Positions 1-8,491 of a stretch of 64,000 nt of DNA are shown here, piece by piece. The position numbers and the translations under genes are program-made. The stretch spans positions 612,324 through 676,323 of the forward strand of contig NZ_CVQP01000001.1 in NCBI RefSeq assembly GCF_001040705.1, written 5' to 3'. Positions within the stretch are counted from its first letter, which is position 1. The number at the start of each line of letters is the position of its first letter. The notes beneath the pieces are model-generated. The model worked only from the letters and a program-made list of their open reading frames with translations. It was not told the origin of the DNA and searched no databases. This stretch comes from Rhodococcus sp. RD6.2. GTDB taxonomy: Bacteria; Actinomycetota; Actinomycetes; Mycobacteriales; Mycobacteriaceae.

Positions 1-1
1 G

Positions 2-50
2 TAAAATCCCGGCGAACACAGTGCCTCGTGAGCAGTCGAAGGGAATCGGA
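2..50 (+). promoter_or_regulatory. htpG -10 box and ribosome binding site
   Basis: A TAAAAT box at 2-7 fits an actinobacterial -10, putting transcription start near position 14. A purine-rich Shine-Dalgarno, GAAGGGA at 38-44, lies 6 nt before the TTG at 51. The in-frame GTG at 21 has no Shine-Dalgarno, so this pair of signals decides the htpG start. Any -35 element lies outside the window. Confidence 0.55.
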
Positions 51-1988
51 TTGAACGCGCACACCGGAGAACGGGAGCAGCTCGAGTTCCAGGCGGAGAC
101 CCGCCAGTTGCTGGACCTGATGGTCCACTCGATCTACTCGAACAAGGACTCGTTCCTGCGGGAACTGGTGTCCAACGCCTCGGATGCACTCGACAAGTTG
201 CGGCTCGCGGCCTTCCAGGACAAGGACCTGGACGCCGACACGTCCGACCTGCACATCGAGATCGCGATCGACAAGGACGCGCGGACGCTGACGATCCGCG
301 ACAACGGCATCGGCATGTCCCGGGACGAGGTCGTCGACCTGATCGGCACCCTCGCCAAGTCGGGCACCGCGGACTTGCGTCGCAAGCTCAAGGAGGCGAA
401 GGACGCAGCCGCGAGCGAGGAGTTGATCGGCCAGTTCGGCATCGGCTTCTACTCCACGTTCATGGTCGCGGACAAGGTCACCCTGCTCACGCGTAAGGCC
501 GGGGAGCGGCAGGCAACCCGCTGGGAGTCGAGTGGCGAAGCGACCTACGTCATCGAGACGGTGGACGATGCCCCGCAGGGCACTGCGGTGACGCTGCACC
601 TCAAGCCCGCCGACACCGACGACAACCTGCACGACTACACCGCCGAGCGGAAGATCAAGGAACTCGTCACCCGGTACTCGGACTTCATCGCCTGGCCGAT
701 CCGGATGGACGTCGAACGCCGTACCCCGGCGACCGATGAGGAACCGGAAAAGGTCGAGGTCGAAACCCAGACTCTGAACTCGCAGAAGGCGCTGTGGGCG
801 AAGTCGAAGGACGAGGTCTCCGAGGAGGAGTACACCGAGTTCTACCGCCACATCGCGCACGCATGGGATTCGCCGCTCGAGACGATCCCAATGAAGGCCG
901 AGGGCACTTTCGAGTACCAGGCCCTGCTGTTCATCCCGCAGCACGCGCCGTTCGACCTGTTCATGCGCGACGGCAAGACCGGTGTCCACCTGTACGTCAA
1001 GCGGGTGTTCATCATGGACGACGCCGACGAACTGCTCCCCGAGTACCTGCGCTTCGTCAAGGGTGTCGTCGACGCCCAGGACCTCTCGCTGAACGTGTCC
1101 CGAGAGATCCTGCAGCAGGACAGGCAGATTCGCGCCATCCGGCGTCGACTCACCAAGAAGGTGCTCACCACGATCGCGGACATCGCGTCGTCGCGTCCCG
1201 ACGACTACCGCACCCTGTGGTCCGAATTCGGCCGCGCCCTCAAGGAGGGGCTGATCTCCGACGTCGACAACCGCGACACGCTGCTGAAGATCTCGTCGTT
1301 CGCGTCCACGGCCAGCGAGGACGAACTCACCACCCTCGCCGACTACGTGTCCCGGATGAAGGACGATCAGAAGCAGATCTACTTCGCGACCGGCGAATCC
1401 CGTCAGCTGCTGGAGAACTCGCCGCACCTGGAGGCGTTCAAGGCCAAGGGACTCGAGGTGCTGCTGCTCACCGACCCCGTCGACGAGGTCTGGGCGTCGC
1501 AGGTGCCCGAGTTCGAGGGGATGACCTTCCAGTCCGTCGCCAAGGGCGAGGTCGACCTCGACAGCGATGAGGACAAGGCCGCCGCCGAGACCGAGCGTGA
1601 GGAGAAGGAGAAGGATTTCGCGGATCTGCTCTCCTGGCTGACGACGACCCTCGACGAGCAGGTCAAGTCGGTGCGGCTGTCGACCCGCCTGACCACCTCG
1701 CCCGCGTGCATCGTCGGCGACGATTTCTCCATGTCGCCCGCGCTGGAGCGGATGTACCGGGCGTCGGGTCAGCCGGTCCCGGTTACCAAGCGAATCCTCG
1801 AACTGAACCCCGAACACCCGCTCGTGCTCGCGCTGCGCACCGCGCACGCCGAACGCCCCGGGGACGAGGCGTCCGCGGAGACCGCCGAATTGCTGTACGG
1901 AATGGCGCTTCTCGCGGAAGGTGGCGAGCTCGCCGACCCGGCACGCTTCACCGCTCTGCTGGCGAACCGGCTGACCGCCGCGGTCTGA
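51..1988 (+). CDS. htpG: Molecular chaperone HtpG (Hsp90)
   Basis: ATP-dependent cytosolic chaperone of the Hsp90 family, 645 residues from the TTG at 51. The N-terminal GHKL ATPase domain shows the Asn helix ([10 protein letters not shown]), the Mg/ATP motif DNGIGM and the lid/G-box (GQFGIGFYS). The middle domain carries the conserved SREILQQ segment with its ATP-contacting Arg, followed by a C-terminal dimerisation domain. I prefer TTG 51 over the in-frame GTG at 21: it has a well-placed Shine-Dalgarno (38-44), and the protein then opens [15 protein letters not shown], like other HtpG N termini. The gene faces a prsW-like gene and is separated from it by a strong hairpin. The family identity is certain; only the start is open. 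Confidence 0.97.
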
Positions 1989-2003
1989 CGCCGTTCGACG
2001 CAG

Positions 2004-2042
2004 CGCCGAAGCGGTCCGGGCCGTGCCCGGGCCGCTTCGGCG
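2004..2042. terminator. Bidirectional terminator hairpin, htpG / prsW-like
   Basis: The 18-bp arms at 2004-2021 and 2025-2042 pair with a single T:C difference (a G-U pair in one RNA orientation) around a CGT loop. There is no clear U-tract, as is common in actinobacteria. It sits 16 nt after the htpG stop and just before the 3' end of the opposing gene, so it can serve both. Confidence 0.8.
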
Positions 2043-2054
2043 TGTCGTCCGTCG

Positions 2055-3230
2055 TCATCGCGGCGTCGACGGCACCCCGGACCGGATTCGGCCCACCTCG
2101 GTGCGGGCGAACTCGACCGCCGGGGTGTCGCGGCCGCCCGACGCGGCGAGCGCGTCCGCCACGTCGGCGACCGCGTCGAGGGTGTGGCCGCGGCGCCTGC
2201 GGTCCCGCCTGTCTACGCCCATCCTGCGGAACGCCCTGCGCACCTTGTGATCTCCGCACACTGCGATCAGTTCCTCGGGCGTGATGGTCCCGACCGCGAC
2301 CTCGGGACCGAGCACGTCGCCGAGGAACGCGCGTTCGCGGGGGACCGTCATCCGAAACACCCGCACTGCGATGGCCAGGGCCACCACGATCACCACGACC
2401 CACGTCGCGACGAGTTGAACGATCCGGCCCCCGGCGAGTGCCGCCAGCGAATTCCACACCCCGTGCAGCAGCATCGCGGTCGCCATCAGCGCCAGCCCGC
2501 GTCCGACGCGGCGTGGCTCGGCGGGCCGGCCGAGCAGGTAGACCAGTCCGGCGCAGAAGACCGCGCTGTACAGGATGTGTGCCGCGACCCCGACTGCCAT
2601 GCGCAGCCACACGGTCCCCATCGCTGCCGCCACCTGGTTCGCCCCGAACTGCGATCCGGCCGAGTTCAACGCGTACACGACGTCCTCCGCGATCTGGAAT
2701 CCCAGGCCGAGGAACGCCCCGACGATGAAGCCGTCGAACGCGGTCCGGATCAACCGCGGCGCCAGCGCGATGAGCAGGAGCAGCCCGAGACCCTTCGCGA
2801 TCTCCTCGGTGACGGGGGCCACGAGGCCGGCACCCCACGCCAATGACCACGACTGCCCGAGCGCTTTCGCGAACAGTCCGAGCGCGGCAGTGTTGGCCTC
2901 CGCCGCCAGCACCCAGGTCGCGGCGAACGCTCCCCACCCGAAGGCCACGACGACGATGCCGACAGGCTGCCGGGAGTATCGGTCGATGTGCTGGGTGAAT
3001 CCCCAGAAGAGGGCGCCGTACACCCCGAACAACACGACCGACACCGCGATCGCACGTCCGTACGCGCCCGACGCGCCCACCAGCATCGTCACGAAACTGA
3101 ACACACCGAGCGACACCAGCAGCAGATACACCCAGAACGCCGCATTGCGCGGCTGATAGAAGGTGAATGACCGGCCCCACCCGGAGTCCTCGATCGCGGC
3201 GACCCGACGTTCCGTCGCGGTGGCGGTCAT
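2055..3230 (-). CDS. PrsW-family intramembrane metalloprotease
   Basis: Polytopic membrane protein of 391 residues with about nine hydrophobic segments. Three family signatures are visible: EEIAK at 142-146, a second conserved Glu in a QIAED context near 187, and the AHxLYSA His motif near 222. These match the PrsW/CPBP-type glutamic protease core, which cleaves substrates inside the membrane (for example anti-sigma factors in Bacillus). The start codon overlaps the stop of the upstream gene by one base (TGATG), so the two are translationally coupled. The substrate here is unknown; the only coupled partner is the small anchored protein encoded upstream. Confidence 0.85.
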   Translation of the reverse strand: MTATATERRVAAIEDSGWGRSFTFYQPRNAAFWVYLLLVSLGVFSFVTMLVGASGAYGRAIAVSVVLFGVYGALFWGFTQHIDRYSRQPVGIVVVAFGWGAFAATWVLAAEANTAALGLFAKALGQSWSLAWGAGLVAPVTEEIAKGLGLLLLIALAPRLIRTAFDGFIVGAFLGLGFQIAEDVVYALNSAGSQFGANQVAAAMGTVWLRMAVGVAAHILYSAVFCAGLVYLLGRPAEPRRVGRGLALMATAMLLHGVWNSLAALAGGRIVQLVATWVVVIVVALAIAVRVFRMTVPRERAFLGDVLGPEVAVGTITPEELIAVCGDHKVRRAFRRMGVDRRDRRRRGHTLDAVADVADALAASGGRDTPAVEFARTEVGRIRSGVPSTPR

Positions 3231-3877
3231 CAGGACTCCTCCCTGTCGCGGTCGATGCTCGTGATCATTCGGGAGATCTCCTCGGCCCGTGATTGATCGG
3301 TGTCGGGGGGACCAGTGGCGACGACCTGGACACCCCGACCGTCCTCGACGAACGCCGCGAGGACCCCGGAGAACCGGGGCCCGGCGTAACGCGCGACGTA
3401 TCCGTGCTCCCCGGAGTCGGTCGTGACGGGCGTTGGGGTGCCGTCGATGTGGATGCTGTCGTCCAGCGCCGTGGTCGTGTCCCGGATCTGTTCGAGGAGG
3501 GCGCGGGCATCGCCACTGAAGGCACCGGTCCGGACTGTCAGGGACACGTCATCGGCCTCGACGGTCGCGGAAGCCGGATACGACCCTGTCGCGGGCCGGT
3601 CGCCGGCCCGCACGCCGGAGGTGATGCCCCAGTCGGTCGCGGGCTCGAACGTCACCCCGCCCGCGATCTCCATCACGTCGCCTGCCGTGACGGTGTCGTC
3701 GTACTCGACCGCACTGTTGACAGCCGGCAGGACTGCCGCGAGTACGAAGGCGAATGCGAGCACCACGACGGCGGGCAGGAGGGTCGCACGGTCGAGCCCC
3801 AACCACCGCCGGTCCACCGGCACCCATCGGTCACCCGGGTCGAATTGGTTGGTCGGCGGTGAAACACCCTGCGTCAT
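3230..3877 (-). CDS. Single-pass membrane-anchored protein, unknown function
   Basis: 215-residue protein starting at the ATG at 3877, chosen because AGGAGG precedes it by about 5 nt. The much longer open frame upstream has no matching signal. A short N-terminal segment is followed by one strong transmembrane helix (about 31-51, ending VLAAVLPAVN). An extracytoplasmic domain of about 160 residues follows, with no cysteine and no motif I recognise. The gene is the first of a coupled pair with the PrsW-like protease and overlaps it by one base. That arrangement makes it a candidate partner or substrate of the protease, which is inference only. Confidence 0.75.
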   Translation of the reverse strand: MTQGVSPPTNQFDPGDRWVPVDRRWLGLDRATLLPAVVVLAFAFVLAAVLPAVNSAVEYDDTVTAGDVMEIAGGVTFEPATDWGITSGVRAGDRPATGSYPASATVEADDVSLTVRTGAFSGDARALLEQIRDTTTALDDSIHIDGTPTPVTTDSGEHGYVARYAGPRFSGVLAAFVEDGRGVQVVATGPPDTDQSRAEEISRMITSIDRDREES

Positions 3878-3966
3878 CGGACCTCCTGCGTCGCTGGGTG
3901 CAACGGTAGGGCGTGGGCGGGCACGTCGCCGCCGCGACACTCGCGACCCCGCCACGTTGCCGCTGC

Positions 3967-3978
3967 TATCGTCACCCG
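3967..3978 (+). promoter_or_regulatory. -10 box of leaderless promoter for the acyltransferase gene
   Basis: TATCGT at 3967-3972 stands 6 nt before the GTG at 3979. This is the spacing expected when transcription begins at the start codon itself, and no Shine-Dalgarno is present. Confidence 0.5.
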
Positions 3979-5334
3979 GTGCCGCGGATGACCAGCCCTG
4001 ATGCGCAGTCGTACTGGATCTCACGCCGGATTCCGACAGACCAGTTCCTGCTGTACTGCTTCGTCGGTACGACCGAGCCGCTGACGAGCGCGCGGGACCA
4101 GCTTCTGGCGCGCGCCGCGACGATCGGCGACCTGTCCCTGCGGGTGCGGGAGGTTCCCCGACGGCTCGACGTTCCTCACTGGGCGCCTGCCGCGCCGGAC
4201 GCCTCGTCGATCCGCCTGCACGAGGACACCGGAACCTGGAAGGACTGCCTGACCGTTCTCGGTGAACTCGTTCTCGACCAGGTCGATCCTGCTGAATCGC
4301 CCTGGCGGATCCACCTTTTCGGACCGTTGGTCGATGCACCGGACAGTGGCGGCGCCGAGTGCGTGGTAGCCGTCCTGCAGATGTCCCATGCCCTTGCCGA
4401 CGGGAGGCGCGCCGCGGCGATCGCCCGCGACCTGTTCGCCGACGCGGCCCCGACACCGACGCGACCGCTGCCGCAGTGGCGTCCCCGCCTCGCCGCCGTG
4501 GCAGCCGCGGTCCGGCTGCCGATGCAGGTAGGCCGGATGCTGCTGCGCGCCCGGCCAGCTCACCTTGCACACCGCCAACTCGAACGCGACACAGCAGCAG
4601 GGTTGGTTCCGCCGAAGCCGCTCGGCCGGCCGAAGTTGCCGACGAATGCCGCACCGGACGAGCGGCGGACCCTCGGAGCCGTCGTCGTTCCGGCCGCCGA
4701 CCTGCGAGGGCCCGGCGTCAGTGTCACCGTCGGTGCGCTGACGACGATCTCGTTGGCGCTCGGCAGGTACCTCCTCGAACGAGGAGTGGACCCCTCGGTG
4801 CTCGCCGCCGAGGTCACCGTCGCCAGGCCGGGAATCCCGTACGCCCGCAATCACTTCCGAAACTTCGCCGTCGAGCTTCATACCGAGGTCGACGATCCCG
4901 CCGATCGCGCTGCAGCCATCGCGGAGTCGCTTCGCGAGCGGAGGTTGCGCGCGGACCACCCGTCGCGGGCCGCCGAGGATCGCGCACTCGACGCCGTGCC
5001 CGCGCCCCTACTGCGACACGGCATCGAGCACTTCGATTTCACCGCCGTCCCGGACGAGGTCACCGGACACACGGTGGTCTCCAGCGTCGACCGTGGTCCC
5101 GCCGACCTCGTCCTCGCGGGTGGCCGGGTCGGGTTCACGGCAGGATTCCCCGCACTGTCTCGTTTCATGGGGCTGACCCACGGCGTGCACGGCATCGGTG
5201 ACCGAGTGACGATCGCCGTTGCGACCTCACCCGCGGTGCTGCCCGACGTGGACGCGTACGAACGGTTGCTGAGCGACGCGGTCGCAGAAGTTGCGCAGGC
5301 CCTGCACACCGACCGTGATCGGACCGGGTCCTGA
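3979..5334 (+). CDS. WS/DGAT-like acyltransferase domain protein
   Basis: 451 residues resembling the wax ester synthase/diacylglycerol acyltransferase superfamily. The acyl-transfer signature appears as HALADG in the context MSHALADGRRA near residue 137, matching the HxxxDG active site of this and related condensation-domain families. In known members the His abstracts the proton for acyl-CoA transfer to an alcohol or diacylglycerol, giving storage lipids, which rhodococci make abundantly. The length is typical. The start was set at GTG 3979 because of the leaderless -10 box just upstream; ATG 3988 is the alternative. The gene stands alone. The actual acceptor cannot be read from the sequence. 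Confidence 0.75.
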   Translation: MPRMTSPDAQSYWISRRIPTDQFLLYCFVGTTEPLTSARDQLLARAATIGDLSLRVREVPRRLDVPHWAPAAPDASSIRLHEDTGTWKDCLTVLGELVLDQVDPAESPWRIHLFGPLVDAPDSGGAECVVAVLQMSHALADGRRAAAIARDLFADAAPTPTRPLPQWRPRLAAVAAAVRLPMQVGRMLLRARPAHLAHRQLERDTAAGLVPPKPLGRPKLPTNAAPDERRTLGAVVVPAADLRGPGVSVTVGALTTISLALGRYLLERGVDPSVLAAEVTVARPGIPYARNHFRNFAVELHTEVDDPADRAAAIAESLRERRLRADHPSRAAEDRALDAVPAPLLRHGIEHFDFTAVPDEVTGHTVVSSVDRGPADLVLAGGRVGFTAGFPALSRFMGLTHGVHGIGDRVTIAVATSPAVLPDVDAYERLLSDAVAEVAQALHTDRDRTGS

Positions 5335-5406
5335 TCGCCCGCGAACCACAGACAATCGGCCCGGTGGGCGTGGGGCTCCGCCGGGGCCCGACATGCAGGC
5401 CTTGCG

Positions 5407-6531
5407 TCACCCGGCGACGGTGACGCCCCCGAACGCCACCCCGCGGAACTCCGCGAGCGCCGTCGACCGCTTCTCGACGTCGGCGCGCTCCGCCTTCGAC
5501 AGCACCCGCCACGGCGCCGTCTCGACCGTGAGCGTGCGGCCAGATGTCCGGGGTCGCCACTCGCCGATCAGGTCACCGCCGACTGCGATCGCACCCGGCC
5601 GTCCCAGAGTCGGCCACAGGGACTTCCGGTTCGCCGCGTCGGGCACGAGAATCTCCCGGTCCTTCAGTTGCAGGTACGGGTCGTACGGGCCGAGCAACTG
5701 CACCGACCTGTCGGGGGGAGAAGTACGCAGCGCGTCGACGTCGTCGGCGAGCGCCGAGCGGCTCACCCCGTCCACCGTCACCTCGACCGCGTCGGCCGGC
5801 CAGTTCGCCTTCACGTCCCGGACGGGCGCGTCGACGTACGCCGCGACCGCCTTCGGATCGCTGGGGCCGAAGAAGTGCAGGTACCCGCGGATCACGTCGA
5901 ACCGCGGCTCGGCGTCGGTGCCCGTGTGCGCGTACGCCGCCCCGCGCCAGCCGGGAATGCGTTCGAGGACCGGTGGTGACGTGTGCGGGCGCAGTTCCAG
6001 ACCTGCCTGAAGCGCCGCCAGCCGGAAGGGCATCTCGTACATGTGCGTCGCGCTGCATGGCCGGCAGAACCGGAGGTACGGCTCGGGCATCCGAGCGGTG
6101 AGTTGCGACGACATGTCGCCCTTCACAGTGGGCTCGTGGACGATGTCGCGCATCTCGTGTGCGACGGCGCGGAGCGCGTCGAACGTCGGAATACCCGCCG
6201 CCTTCAGTGGTCGGTTCGCATCGAAGATCCGCTTGGCGGCGTCCGCCTCCGACAGCGGGGCCGTCGCGACCGCCACCTTCGGCAGGTCCGCACGGCGATA
6301 GCAGTGCGGCGCACCCCGCAGCGTCCACGCCAGCGCGAGCGCGTCACCGGTGTCTGCCGGTGTGCCGCGCAGGTGCAGCGCCAACGCTGCGCCGTCGGGA
6401 CCGGTGTTCTGGATTCCGAGGTCGAGGAGGTCGCAGTCGGCGGCGTCGGTGGCGACACCGGGCATGCGATCGAGCTGCTGCACGTGCCATCGATACGCGA
6501 GCACCTGCACACGGGACACCTCGGCGGTCAT
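5407..6531 (-). CDS. Winged-helix DNA-binding protein (AlkZ/YcaQ-like family)
   Basis: 374-residue protein of the winged-helix family that includes the DNA glycosylases AlkZ and YcaQ (PF06224-like). Supporting segments are the N-terminal HVQQLDRMPG region, the central YLRFCRPCSATHMYEMPFR block and the FFGPSDPKAVAAY block, which recur in actinobacterial members. Characterised glycosylases carry a catalytic Q-x-Q or Q-x-D near the N terminus. The corresponding stretch here reads LGIQNTG, so Q-N-T replaces it and repair activity is uncertain. The gene is monocistronic, and its 3' end faces the acyltransferase gene. Confidence 0.75.
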   Translation of the reverse strand: MTAEVSRVQVLAYRWHVQQLDRMPGVATDAADCDLLDLGIQNTGPDGAALALHLRGTPADTGDALALAWTLRGAPHCYRRADLPKVAVATAPLSEADAAKRIFDANRPLKAAGIPTFDALRAVAHEMRDIVHEPTVKGDMSSQLTARMPEPYLRFCRPCSATHMYEMPFRLAALQAGLELRPHTSPPVLERIPGWRGAAYAHTGTDAEPRFDVIRGYLHFFGPSDPKAVAAYVDAPVRDVKANWPADAVEVTVDGVSRSALADDVDALRTSPPDRSVQLLGPYDPYLQLKDREILVPDAANRKSLWPTLGRPGAIAVGGDLIGEWRPRTSGRTLTVETAPWRVLSKAERADVEKRSTALAEFRGVAFGGVTVAG

Positions 6532-6568
6532 GGGCCGAGTGTAGGAGCGGTGACCGACACCAGGCGTG

Positions 6569-6952
6569 TCAGCGGTTGTCGACCTGATACGACTCGATCC
6601 GCCGGATCAACCCTTCCCGGAAGTGGAAGTAGTCGCTGAAGATGCCGTGCAGTTCGCCGCCGTCGGTGAACCGAGCCTCCACCGTCCCGAGCAGGACGAC
6701 GACATCGTTCTCCTCGACCATGCGGATCACCGTCAACGTCGGTTTCCCGGTGAACGTGTCGTTCTCGATCTCCTTGTGGAAGGCCGCCTTGCCGGTGATC
6801 GAGAAGTCGCCCGGCATCTCCCAGATCACGTCCTCGGTGAGCAGGGAGAGGATCGCGTCGTGGTCGCCCGTGCGAAAACCCTCGACGTACGCGGCGACGG
6901 CGCGCTTGTTCGGGGACAGTGACGGATCGGATTCGGACATCTCCGGCTGCAT
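6569..6952 (-). CDS. SnoaL/NTF2-like (limonene-epoxide-hydrolase type) protein
   Basis: 127-residue alpha+beta barrel protein. The pattern of an N-terminal helix, YVEGFRTGDHDAILSLLTEDVIWEMPG and a C-terminal sheet with LIRRIESYQ is typical of SnoaL/ketosteroid-isomerase folds. The ATG at 6952 has AAGGAGA immediately upstream and is preferred to longer readings. It lies 55 bp downstream of the ECF41 sigma gene on the same strand and is probably co-transcribed. The sigma factor itself ends in a SnoaL-like domain, so two related folds sit side by side. Substrate unknown. Confidence 0.75.
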   Translation of the reverse strand: MQPEMSESDPSLSPNKRAVAAYVEGFRTGDHDAILSLLTEDVIWEMPGDFSITGKAAFHKEIENDTFTGKPTLTVIRMVEENDVVVLLGTVEARFTDGGELHGIFSDYFHFREGLIRRIESYQVDNR

Positions 6953-7007
6953 GACTCTCCTTCGGGCAGTCGAGGCGGTCCAGTTCATCGTGGCACCGGT
7001 AGCGGCA

Positions 7008-7907
7008 TCACACCCCTGATGAGGCCAGATTGATGTCGAGTTCCGCGAGAGACGCCGGATCGGCGAGCACGACCAGCTCGACGATCCGGTCTCCCTCGAC
7101 CACGAACGTGTACACCGCCCGGACGTGCCCGTCGGGCGCCCACGCCGCCGCGGGACGCCCGTCGACAGTGACGACCTGCGCGGCACGAGCGCGCCCGCTG
7201 AAAGCCTCCGCGACGCCGCGGGCTCCGGCGACCATCGCCGACAGGGCAGGCGCACCGTGGGCCACCCCGGCCGCCGACGCGGACACCGCCACCGAGTCCG
7301 CGCGCAGCACGACATCCGGATCGAGCAGTTCGAGCAGGTCCTCGAAACGACCCTCCCGGGACGCGGCGAGAAACGCCTCGACCACCCGCCTGCGCCGCGG
7401 CGCGTCGGGCTCGGCGACGCCACCGCCCTGCACGCGGCGCCTGGCTCGGCTCGCCAACTGCCGCGCGGCGGCGGGGGAGCGGTCCACGATCGGTGCGATC
7501 TCGTCGAACGGCACCGCGAACAGGTCGTGCAGCACGAAGGTGAGCCGCTCTGCGGGCGTGAGGGTGTCGAGCACGACGAGCAACGCAACACCGATCGAAT
7601 CGGCAAGGACCGCTTCGGTTTCCGGTCCGATTGCCGCATCGGCCGGATCGGGGCGGCCGGGCTCGTCCAGCGTCACCTCGCGGCGCGACCCCCTCGAGCG
7701 CAGCATGTCCAGGCACACCCGGCTGAGGGCGGTCGTGAGCCAGCCCGCCAGGTTCAGGATCTCGTCGCTGTCGACCCGAGCCAGGCGTAACCACGTCTCC
7801 TGCACCGCATCGTCGGCCTCCGCGGTCGACCCGAGCATGCGGAAGCCCACAGCCCGCAGATGGTCGCGGTGCTCCTCGAACTGCCTGGCCAGAATCTCTT
7901 CACTCAT
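7008..7907 (-). CDS. ECF41-type RNA polymerase sigma factor
   Basis: 299 residues. Sigma region 2 (about 1-75) carries HLRAVGFRMLGS and DDAVQETWLRL. Region 4 (about 110-170) carries LTPAERLTFVLHDLF and the DNA-binding helix. A C-terminal SnoaL-like extension of about 120 residues follows. That extension and the divergent AhpD-like gene are the hallmarks of group ECF41 (SigJ type), which lacks an anti-sigma factor and is controlled by its own C-terminal domain. The DGGG motif usual in the extension is not visible, and the terminal NPDKL motif is replaced by ADPASL. The start is ATG 7907; GTG 7916 in frame is possible. Opposing ECF41-type promoters lie between it and its partner. Confidence 0.9.
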   Translation of the reverse strand: MSEEILARQFEEHRDHLRAVGFRMLGSTAEADDAVQETWLRLARVDSDEILNLAGWLTTALSRVCLDMLRSRGSRREVTLDEPGRPDPADAAIGPETEAVLADSIGVALLVVLDTLTPAERLTFVLHDLFAVPFDEIAPIVDRSPAAARQLASRARRRVQGGGVAEPDAPRRRRVVEAFLAASREGRFEDLLELLDPDVVLRADSVAVSASAAGVAHGAPALSAMVAGARGVAEAFSGRARAAQVVTVDGRPAAAWAPDGHVRAVYTFVVEGDRIVELVVLADPASLAELDINLASSGV

Positions 7908-7910
7908 CGC

Positions 7911-7937
7911 TGTCACATTCTCTCGTAGCGGTCCGTC
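7911..7937 (+). promoter_or_regulatory. ECF41-type promoter driving the AhpD-like gene
   Basis: TGTCAC (7911-7916, continuing ACA to 7917), a 17-nt spacer, then CGTC (7934-7937). This matches the published ECF41 consensus of a TGTCACA -35 and a CGTC -10. It points right, about 48 nt before ATG 7985. Confidence 0.75.
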
Positions 7938-7945
7938 AGAGGGGT

Positions 7946-7972
7946 GACGAACATGCGAGAACCGATGTGACA
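7946..7972 (-). promoter_or_regulatory. ECF41-type promoter driving the sigma gene itself
   Basis: On the minus strand TGTCAC (7972-7967) is followed by a 17-nt spacer and CGTC (7949-7946). Motif and spacer length are the same as in the opposing copy at 7911-7937. The two promoters fire towards each other with only 8 bp between their -10 boxes. This one would autoregulate the sigma gene. Confidence 0.75.
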
Positions 7973-7984
7973 GGAGAGTTCGAG

Positions 7985-8440
7985 ATGCAGGCACGAATGA
8001 CCAATCCCGCGATGGTTCTGCCCGGCGCCGTGGCGGCGTTGCAGGCAGTCGGCCGCACGACGGAGAACACCGGACTGCCGACCCGCACCGTGCACCTCGT
8101 GCACCTGCGCGCCAGCCAGATCAACGGCTGCGGCGTCTGCGTCGACATGCACCCGAAGCTGGCGATGAAGGACGGCGAAACCGTCGAGCGCCTGCTCGCG
8201 GTCGCCGCGTGGCGCGAATCCCCGTACTTCACGGACGCCGAACGGGCAGCGCTGGCACTGACCGAGTCGGTGACCCGGCTCGCCGACCGACCCGACCCCG
8301 TCCCGGACGACGTCTGGGACGACGCTGCCGACCACTACGACGAGCAGCAGCTCGCTGCGCTGATCATGCAGATCTCGCTGATCAATGTGTGGAACCGGCT
8401 CAACGCCACCGTCAAGCAGGTCGCCGGCGCAGGCTGGTGA
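7985..8440 (+). CDS. Carboxymuconolactone decarboxylase / AhpD-like protein, ECF41 partner
   Basis: 151-residue all-helical protein of the CMD/AhpD family. It shows a CxxC redox pair with following His (C49, C52, H56 in the context NGCGVCVDMH), as in AhpD peroxidatic partners. ATG 7985 is preferred because AGGAG lies about 8 nt upstream; GTG 7967 in frame overlaps the sigma promoter motif and is less likely. A carboxymuconolactone decarboxylase, oxidoreductase or epimerase gene is the typical conserved neighbour and sole target of ECF41 sigma factors. The cellular substrate is unknown for the family. A paralogue lies at 52638-53075. Confidence 0.88.
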   Translation: MQARMTNPAMVLPGAVAALQAVGRTTENTGLPTRTVHLVHLRASQINGCGVCVDMHPKLAMKDGETVERLLAVAAWRESPYFTDAERAALALTESVTRLADRPDPVPDDVWDDAADHYDEQQLAALIMQISLINVWNRLNATVKQVAGAGW

Positions 8441-8446
8441 ACACGA

Positions 8447-8479
8447 CGGCGGCCCGGTGGGAATCCCACCGGGCCGCCG
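8447..8479. terminator. Bidirectional terminator, AhpD-like gene / fumarase
   Basis: Perfect 15-bp GC-rich arms (8447-8461 and 8465-8479) with a 3-nt loop, placed between two convergent stop codons (8440 and 8492). Confidence 0.9.
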
Positions 8480-8491
8480 CCGCACATCTGG

